Positions 1 to 3,780 of a stretch of 5,455 bases of DNA are shown here, piece after piece. This stretch comes from SZUA-584 sp041656035 (lineage in GTDB: Bacteria > Bacillota > Clostridia > Christensenellales > SZUA-584), in the NCBI GenBank assembly GCA_964586785.1, contig CAZPHS010000038.1:1-5455 (forward strand), in the 5' to 3' direction. Both the position numbers and the translations under genes were made by a program. Within the stretch, counting starts at the first letter, position 1; each line of letters begins with the position of its first letter. The notes under the pieces are model-generated. The model did not search any database. It saw only the letters and a program-made list of their open reading frames with translations, and was not told the DNA's origin.

Positions 1-1210
1 CATCAAGCTGCGGGTATATTTCCGACACCGCGCTAAGGAAGGTATCTATCGCTTCCGCTTTCGTTAAAAGCCCCTGCCGCAGGGCCGATACGACAGCCGA
101 GAACTCGGCCGATACAGCCTTGTCGTATATAGAGGGAGAAAAGCCGGCTTTTTGAGCTTCGTCCATCAAAAAAGCGTGTATTTTCTGGCCGCCGAAATCC
201 GGACTTTCAAAATCCCGCAAGGCTTCCTGCACGCTTTTCAAACATACAGGCCGCCCCGTCGTATCCGTCCACCACTGCGCGGTCTGCTCGTTTAACGCCA
301 CGAACTCTACAAACTCCCAAGCCCTTTGCTTATTTTCGCTTTGCGCGCTTATGCCTATCCATGTGCCCCGCATATAACCGCCCGGTCCGGGGCATAACCC
401 AAGGCCGCCCTTTGCGTCTATACAGGGAATTTCCCAGGCCGGCAGAGAATACGCAAAAACATTCTCATCTTTCGGCGTATCGCCCATAGGCAAAAGCTCT
501 TCCTGATACATCTCCGCGGCGGCGTTTAAATAATCGAGCCGCGCTTTGCTTAGGTTAAGCTTGCCGTCGCAAACCCAAGCTTCGCTCGCGCATACGCAGT
601 TTTCAATACCGTCCGTACCGGAAAAAATATAACAGCCCTTCTCACGCACTTTTTTAGCGGTTTCAGTTATCGTCAAATAATCGCAAAAAAGCATGGCCGT
701 TTGCCAAGGGTCGTCCGTTCCGAATATCTCATTCGCCAAATCCCTGCGATATACAATTACGCTTACGGGCAGCTGATAGCAAATTGCCCGCAGCACTCCC
801 CGCGCGTCCATGCCGGTATCCGAGCATAAAAGCGCGTCGCTTTTGCCCGTGGTGCCGTAATGCGTTAATTCTTCATACGAGCCGTTCTCGTATAAAACGG
901 GCAGCATATACTGATCCGCCGCGATAACGTCGGCATTGCCCATAAAAATTCCGCCGCTTAAATATTCCTCGGAGGATATCAATTTAACCTGTGTTAAAAC
1001 GCCTGTTTGGCTTGTGTACCTTTCGGCGAATTTCTCCAAATCTTTTGATACCGTATATATAACCAACTTTTCGGCAACGGGCTCAATATAATGCACGGGA
1101 GCGTCTATTTCGCCGCTTTCGGGCGGAGGCTGCTCCTCATGTCCGCATGAGGAAAAACAAAATAATAATACCAAAGCCAATGCCGCCGCCGATACTTTTT
1201 TTATTCTCAA
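1..1210 (-). CDS. Extracellular solute-binding lipoprotein of an ABC transporter (partial, C-terminus off the left edge)
   Basis: The minus-strand frame is open from a TTG at 1208-1210 to base 1 (403 codons, no stop). The product starts MRIKKVSAAALALVLLF and has a type II signal peptide with lipobox F-S-S-C, so Cys22 is probably lipidated and the mature protein anchored outside the membrane. A polar Pro/Glu linker (about 23-45) precedes a periplasmic-binding-protein fold: first strand near 48-54 (KLVIYTV), GNADVIAAD at 91-99, and GYMRGTWIGISAQSENKQRAWEFVEF at about 278-303 in two parts, a pattern typical of family 1 sugar/oligosaccharide-type binding proteins. The tail near SEIYPQL (396-402) is usual just before the end of this family, so only a few residues are missing. 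TTG is chosen because AGGAGG lies 5 bases upstream, the signal peptide follows at once, and a TAA closes the frame upstream. No permease or ATPase is visible and the ligand cannot be named. It has ten cysteines besides Cys22, unusual for an exported protein. Confidence 0.85.
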   Translation of the reverse strand, partial: MRIKKVSAAALALVLLFCFSSCGHEEQPPPESGEIDAPVHYIEPVAEKLVIYTVSKDLEKFAERYTSQTGVLTQVKLISSEEYLSGGIFMGNADVIAADQYMLPVLYENGSYEELTHYGTTGKSDALLCSDTGMDARGVLRAICYQLPVSVIVYRRDLANEIFGTDDPWQTAMLFCDYLTITETAKKVREKGCYIFSGTDGIENCVCASEAWVCDGKLNLSKARLDYLNAAAEMYQEELLPMGDTPKDENVFAYSLPAWEIPCIDAKGGLGLCPGPGGYMRGTWIGISAQSENKQRAWEFVEFVALNEQTAQWWTDTTGRPVCLKSVQEALRDFESPDFGGQKIHAFLMDEAQKAGFSPSIYDKAVSAEFSAVVSALRQGLLTKAEAIDTFLSAVSEIYPQLD

Positions 1211-1215
1211 AGCCG

Positions 1216-1222
1216 CCTCCTT
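1216..1222 (-). promoter_or_regulatory. Ribosome binding site that decides the TTG start of the solute-binding lipoprotein
   Basis: The minus strand reads AAGGAGG, with 5 bases before TTG at 1210. No ATG or GTG lies between this site and the in-frame TAA upstream, so the TTG is the only reasonable start. Confidence 0.8.
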
Positions 1223-1237
1223 GTTAACGCTTAACAG
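1221..1237. promoter_or_regulatory. Short inverted repeat in the leader of the solute-binding protein gene, resembling a Rex-type operator
   Basis: The plus strand reads TTGTTAACGCTTAACAG: TGTTAA and TTAACA arms around CGC. It lies between the predicted transcription start and the Shine-Dalgarno, touching the latter by two bases. The arms look like the clostridial Rex consensus TTGTTAA-N4-TTAACAA, but the spacer is 3 rather than 4 and one end base differs. It could be a repressor site, a small RNA hairpin, or chance. The dyad itself is seen directly; its role is inferred. Confidence 0.35.
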
Positions 1238-1250
1238 TTATGTTTCCCTA

Positions 1251-1280
1251 ATATTAGCACAGTTTTTAAAGGACGCGCAA
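1251..1280 (-). promoter_or_regulatory. Predicted sigma-A-type promoter of the solute-binding lipoprotein gene
   Basis: On the minus strand, TTGCGC (1275-1280) is followed by an 18-base spacer and TAATAT (1251-1256). A TGC directly before TAATAT makes an extended -10. Predicted start of transcription is near 1244, giving a leader of about 34 bases. This suggests the gene can be transcribed separately from the amr pair upstream. Confidence 0.55.
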
Positions 1281-1335
1281 CACAAACAAAAAGAACGGTT
1301 ATTGTTTGCGCTTTGCGCGGCGGTTTAAAACGCGG

Positions 1336-2160
1336 TCAGCAATTGCCCTCATACACGAAAGAGAGCTTTTCCCTCGCGATTGCCGCAAGCTTATATACGG
1401 TATCGACCGGCGTAGCTTTTATATCGGCCATTTTATGGCGCGGAAAAAAGCGCGATATATGCAGCGGTATGCTTTTGTCTGTTTTGGCCAGCCAGGAGGA
1501 CAAACCGCGCATTTCGTCCGCGCCGTCGTTTTTATCCGGCACTATCAATGTGGTTACTTCAACATGGCACTTTTTAGCGCAAAGCTCTATCGTCCTCAAA
1601 ACGGGAGATAGGCTTCCACCCACAAACCCGTAAAAGCTTTCCGTAAACCCTTTTAAGTCTATATTCATTGCGTCAACATAAGGCAGCAGTTCCAAAAGCG
1701 GCCCTTCATTGACAAAACCGTTTGTAACAAGCACAACTATAAGCCCGTTTCGCTTTAACAGCTTTGCGCAGTCTCTAACATACTCATACCCTACCAGCGG
1801 CTCGTTATATGTAAACGCCACGCCTATGCTGCGGGTGCATTCCAGCGCCTGCGTTAAAAGCGCCTCCGGCGGCATAAACATCACTCCCCCGCTCGGCTTA
1901 TCGGCGCACGCAATATCGTGGTTCTGGCAGAACGGACAGCGCAGGTTACAGCCGAAGCTTCCCACGGACAGTATTAAACTTTTAGGATGAAACCTGTAAA
2001 GCGGTTTTTTCTCTATCGGGTCAAGCCCCATGGCGGTTATGTATCCGTAGTTTTTCGGCTTTACAACGCCGCCCTCGTTTACCCTCGCGCGGCACAGCCC
2101 TGTCTGCCCTTTTTCAAGCACGCAGCCGTGAGGGCATACGGCGCATTTTATGCCGCCCAT
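1336..2160 (-). CDS. amrS: AmmeMemoRadiSam system radical SAM enzyme AmrS
   Basis: A 274-residue radical SAM protein. The cluster motif C71-NLR-C75-PF-C78 (CxxxCxxC) binds a [4Fe-4S] cluster that cleaves S-adenosylmethionine; FGCNLRCPFCQNHDI is diagnostic for this family. Before it is an N-terminal Cys group, C6, C9, C13 and C23 in CxxCPHGCVLEKGQTGLC, also typical of AmrS. Other matches are GLDPIEKKPLYRFHP (45-59), FTYNEPLVGYEY (116-127), LVTNGF (144-149) and AMNIDLKGFTESFY (164-177). Radical chemistry is expected; the physiological substrate is not established to my knowledge. The protein ends at FVYEGNC, where longer family members carry a further tail with a second CxxC motif; neither other frame downstream encodes one, so this is a short form rather than a visible frameshift. 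The start ATG overlaps the upstream stop as TAATG, and GGAGAG at 2167-2172 lies 6 bases before it. It is the second gene of a coupled pair with the LigB-AMMECR1 fusion. Confidence 0.93.
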   Translation of the reverse strand: MGGIKCAVCPHGCVLEKGQTGLCRARVNEGGVVKPKNYGYITAMGLDPIEKKPLYRFHPKSLILSVGSFGCNLRCPFCQNHDIACADKPSGGVMFMPPEALLTQALECTRSIGVAFTYNEPLVGYEYVRDCAKLLKRNGLIVVLVTNGFVNEGPLLELLPYVDAMNIDLKGFTESFYGFVGGSLSPVLRTIELCAKKCHVEVTTLIVPDKNDGADEMRGLSSWLAKTDKSIPLHISRFFPRHKMADIKATPVDTVYKLAAIAREKLSFVYEGNC

Positions 2161-3569
2161 TATTCACTCTCCCCCTCCGTATGCGCTTTATGGCGTACAA
2201 CCTCAAACCGCTCCATTTTATAATTCTCGTTTTCGCGTATGCCCGCCTTTTGCAGCGCTATGCCAATTTGTTTTTGAGGGGTATCTATGCCTTCAAGGCA
2301 CGGCAGCAGCAGCCCCCGCTTGCGGCCGCAGTATACTATAACGCCGTATCTTAAAACGTCGAGACGCTCCGTTGTTTCTATGTGCTCGGGTTCTCCCAGC
2401 ACGTCAACGCTGTATACAATATACGGAAGCTCGTATTCTTCCACCGGACTAAAACGCGTATCGCCCGTTCCGGCGCTTACCGCGTTGCGTATTATCTCAC
2501 GCGCTATGGAAGGCTCGGCGCCGGCAATCGTGCCCACGCAGCCGCGCAGCCGCCCGTCTTTTTTGAGCGAAACAAACACCCCCGCTTTGGCGCGTGTAAG
2601 CTCGTCCGGCAATCCGTCAGGCAGCTTTAAGTACTTTCCCGTTTTGACGTACGTCTCTAGCGATTGGCGCGCGAGACGCACATAATCGTCTTCGCTTTTT
2701 TTAAGCCGCTCAAGCTTTGCCGATTGATCCTTATGGTATATTTCGCCGAAACGGCGGTTCTCGTCCGCGCCCGCGGGCTTAAACCCGCATACGGCGTAAC
2801 CCACTCCGAAAGGCCCTTCATATGAATAAAATGCAGTTTCCAAAGAGCGCCCGTCAAGAGCGCCCGCCATCTGCGTAAAGCCGCGCAGCCCGCATTCGGC
2901 GGCGGCTTCGCAAAAATGCTCCGTAAAAGAGAAAAAGCGCGAAAAGTCGGCGGTTTTCATCGCTTTCGTAACCTTTAAGTCAAACTCCGGCCCTCTCTTG
3001 TCAAATCCGTAGGGCCCGCTTTGCGAAAGCTTGTGCGACAAATCCCCGCTTGCTATAAATACCGTTCTCCTGTTCAGACTTTCCGCCGCGTCCGATACGC
3101 ACCGTCCAAAAGAATAATGCGCCGCGAGGGGCAGACCGGATATGGAGACGCGCACAAGCTTGTAGTCCGTATAGTATTTATCCACAAAATAAAGGGGCAC
3201 CAATGTCGCGTGGTCCAGCCTTTTGTCTCTCTCGCCCAAGGCGCCGGCCGAAATATCCCTCTCAAACGCAAGGCCGGACAGCGCCGACACAAATTCTGTA
3301 TCGTATGTTTTGCCGAAAGATACATCGGGCGCGCCGAAAGCGCCAAAGTCTCCGGACGCGCTCTCGCCGGGGGAGATATGTATATAATCGCCGTACATAA
3401 CCGAATGCGGCGTTGAGAGCACTATCGTTTCCGGCTTTATCCGCGCTATTATACGCGCGGCTTTATCCATAGCCTCCGCCGTGCCGCGCACCTGTTTTTC
3501 CTGCCCCCCGCCTACCCGCGGCACTATAAGCGGCGGATGCGGCATTATACACGCGTATTCTATTGCCAT
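2160..3569 (-). CDS. amrA: AmmeMemoRadiSam system protein: LigB/Memo-like extradiol dioxygenase domain fused to AMMECR1
   Basis: A 469-residue two-domain cytoplasmic protein. Residues 1-265 match the class III extradiol dioxygenase LigB fold, the superfamily that includes Memo: MPHPPLIVP gives H11, STPHSVMYGDYIHI gives H55, LDHATLVP gives H120, ASGDLSHKL gives H179, and YEGPFGVGYAV gives E251. H11, H55 and E251 are plausible metal ligands and H179 a plausible catalytic base (inference from the family). Residues 290-462 are an AMMECR1 domain, shown by LTRAKAGVFVSL and the signature LRGCVGTI (341-348), then FSPVEEYELPYIVYSVDVL and LLLPCLEGIDTPQKQIGIAL. A charged linker (about 268-292) joins them. 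The system usually uses separate A and B proteins; here one chain supplies both, and amrS follows with a 1-base overlap. ATG at 3569 is preceded by AGGAGG (3578-3583). No signal peptide or membrane segment is seen. The symbol follows common usage for such fusions; amrB would describe the N-terminal half. Biochemical function remains unassigned. Confidence 0.9.
   Translation of the reverse strand: MAIEYACIMPHPPLIVPRVGGGQEKQVRGTAEAMDKAARIIARIKPETIVLSTPHSVMYGDYIHISPGESASGDFGAFGAPDVSFGKTYDTEFVSALSGLAFERDISAGALGERDKRLDHATLVPLYFVDKYYTDYKLVRVSISGLPLAAHYSFGRCVSDAAESLNRRTVFIASGDLSHKLSQSGPYGFDKRGPEFDLKVTKAMKTADFSRFFSFTEHFCEAAAECGLRGFTQMAGALDGRSLETAFYSYEGPFGVGYAVCGFKPAGADENRRFGEIYHKDQSAKLERLKKSEDDYVRLARQSLETYVKTGKYLKLPDGLPDELTRAKAGVFVSLKKDGRLRGCVGTIAGAEPSIAREIIRNAVSAGTGDTRFSPVEEYELPYIVYSVDVLGEPEHIETTERLDVLRYGVIVYCGRKRGLLLPCLEGIDTPQKQIGIALQKAGIRENENYKMERFEVVRHKAHTEGESE
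2167..2178 (-). promoter_or_regulatory. Ribosome binding site of amrS inside the end of the fusion gene
   Basis: The minus strand is purine-only here (GGAGGGGGAGAG) within the last codons of the upstream gene. GGAGAG sits 6 bases from the amrS ATG. With the TAATG stop/start overlap it supports re-initiation by the same ribosomes and matched synthesis of the two proteins. Confidence 0.7.
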
Positions 3570-3577
3570 GACAATCC

Positions 3578-3583
3578 CCTCCT
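3578..3583 (-). promoter_or_regulatory. Ribosome binding site of the LigB-AMMECR1 fusion gene
   Basis: AGGAGG within AAAAGGAGGGG on the minus strand, 8 bases before the ATG at 3569. It fixes the start immediately before the conserved MPHPP segment of the LigB domain. Confidence 0.8.
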
Positions 3584-3592
3584 TTTGCCAAT

Positions 3593-3601
3593 ATTATACC
3601 A
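3593..3601 (-). promoter_or_regulatory. Extended -10 promoter of the amr operon
   Basis: The minus strand reads TGGTATAAT: a perfect TATAAT (3593-3598) with the upstream TG of an extended -10. No good -35 is found at 16-18 bases (TGTTAT at 17), which is common for extended -10 promoters. Transcription would start near 3586, leaving a very short leader of about 17 bases that just holds the Shine-Dalgarno. Confidence 0.6.
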
Positions 3602-3691
3602 CCGTCGGCGCGGAAATAACAGAGGCGGACGGCGTATGGAACGATACTTAAAAGGCGCCGCGCCCCGCCGCGCAAGTCGGCATTATACCCC

Positions 3692-3720
3692 TTGTTTCTC
3701 CATTTCGACCGTGTTATTAT
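3692..3720 (+). promoter_or_regulatory. Candidate promoter of the LRR lipoprotein gene
   Basis: TTGTTT (3692-3697), a 17-base spacer, then TATTAT (3715-3720). An alternative perfect TATAAT lies at 3725-3730 with only a weak -35 (TTTCGA at 3703-3708, spacer 16). Both -10 choices fall inside the inverted repeat at 3711-3735, so a protein bound there would block either. The transcript would have a leader of about 40-55 bases. Confidence 0.45.
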
Positions 3721-3735
3721 ATTATATAATATCAC
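3711..3735. promoter_or_regulatory. 25-bp near-perfect inverted repeat, probable operator of the LRR lipoprotein gene
   Basis: The left arm GTGTTATTATAT and right arm ATATAATATCAC flank a single central T at 3723. The arms are complementary at 11 of 12 positions (mismatch at the fourth base), and the inner 15 bases form a perfect 7-1-7 dyad. It covers both possible -10 elements. The 7-1-7 AT-rich form recalls Fur/PerR-family boxes in layout but does not match their consensus, so no regulator is named. Confidence 0.5.
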
Positions 3736-3764
3736 ATTAAATACATATGATTTTACAACTCTTA

Positions 3765-3778
3765 TAAGGAGAACCTTA
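3765..3778 (+). promoter_or_regulatory. Ribosome binding site of the LRR lipoprotein gene within a small hairpin
   Basis: AAGGAGA lies 8 bases before the ATG at 3781. It is part of TAAGG-AGAA-CCTTA, a 5-bp stem with a 4-base loop, so part of the Shine-Dalgarno would be paired when the hairpin forms. The stem is short and AU-rich at its ends, so any effect on translation would be modest. Confidence 0.6.
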
Positions 3779-3780
3779 AA

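Larger units (their letters stand above)
1211..1335. other. Intergenic gap between amrS and the solute-binding protein gene
   Basis: It holds the promoter, dyad and ribosome binding site listed separately. The part next to the amrS stop (about 1300-1335) is GC-rich with short self-complementary GCGC stretches, but no convincing stem followed by a U tract, so read-through from amrS cannot be excluded. Confidence 0.6.
3570..3780. other. Divergent intergenic region between the amr operon and the LRR lipoprotein gene
   Basis: It contains promoters in both directions. The half near amr is GC-rich (about 3600-3690) and shows no gene I can support. The half near the LRR gene is strongly AT-rich (about 3711-3760) and carries the inverted repeat, the plus-strand promoter and the ribosome binding site. 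A second minus-strand TATAAT at 3682-3687 has no matching -35. Confidence 0.7.

Noticed and set aside
1295..1335. Possible terminator after amrS
   Set aside because: Only a 4-bp GCGC stem with a 3-base loop, and the T-rich stretch lies too far downstream to form a standard intrinsic terminator.
1306..1633. Two overlapping plus-strand open frames of about 100 codons
   Set aside because: They lie antisense to amrS, have no ribosome binding site or recognisable domain, and have Arg/Phe-rich shadow composition.
2287..3416. Several open frames of 65-132 codons across the LigB-AMMECR1 gene, both strands
   Set aside because: The 469-codon frame has clear family motifs throughout; the others are shadows without domain signals or starts with a Shine-Dalgarno.
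3716..3730. PerR or Fur box
   Set aside because: The 7-1-7 layout fits, but the sequence ATTATAT-T-ATATAAT does not match TTATAAT-N-ATTATAA or TGATAAT-N-ATTATCA, so only a generic operator is called.
3463..3740. Open frames in both directions over the divergent intergenic region
   Set aside because: No ribosome binding site or domain; they overlap the promoters and the start of the fusion gene and read as low-complexity Arg-rich peptides.
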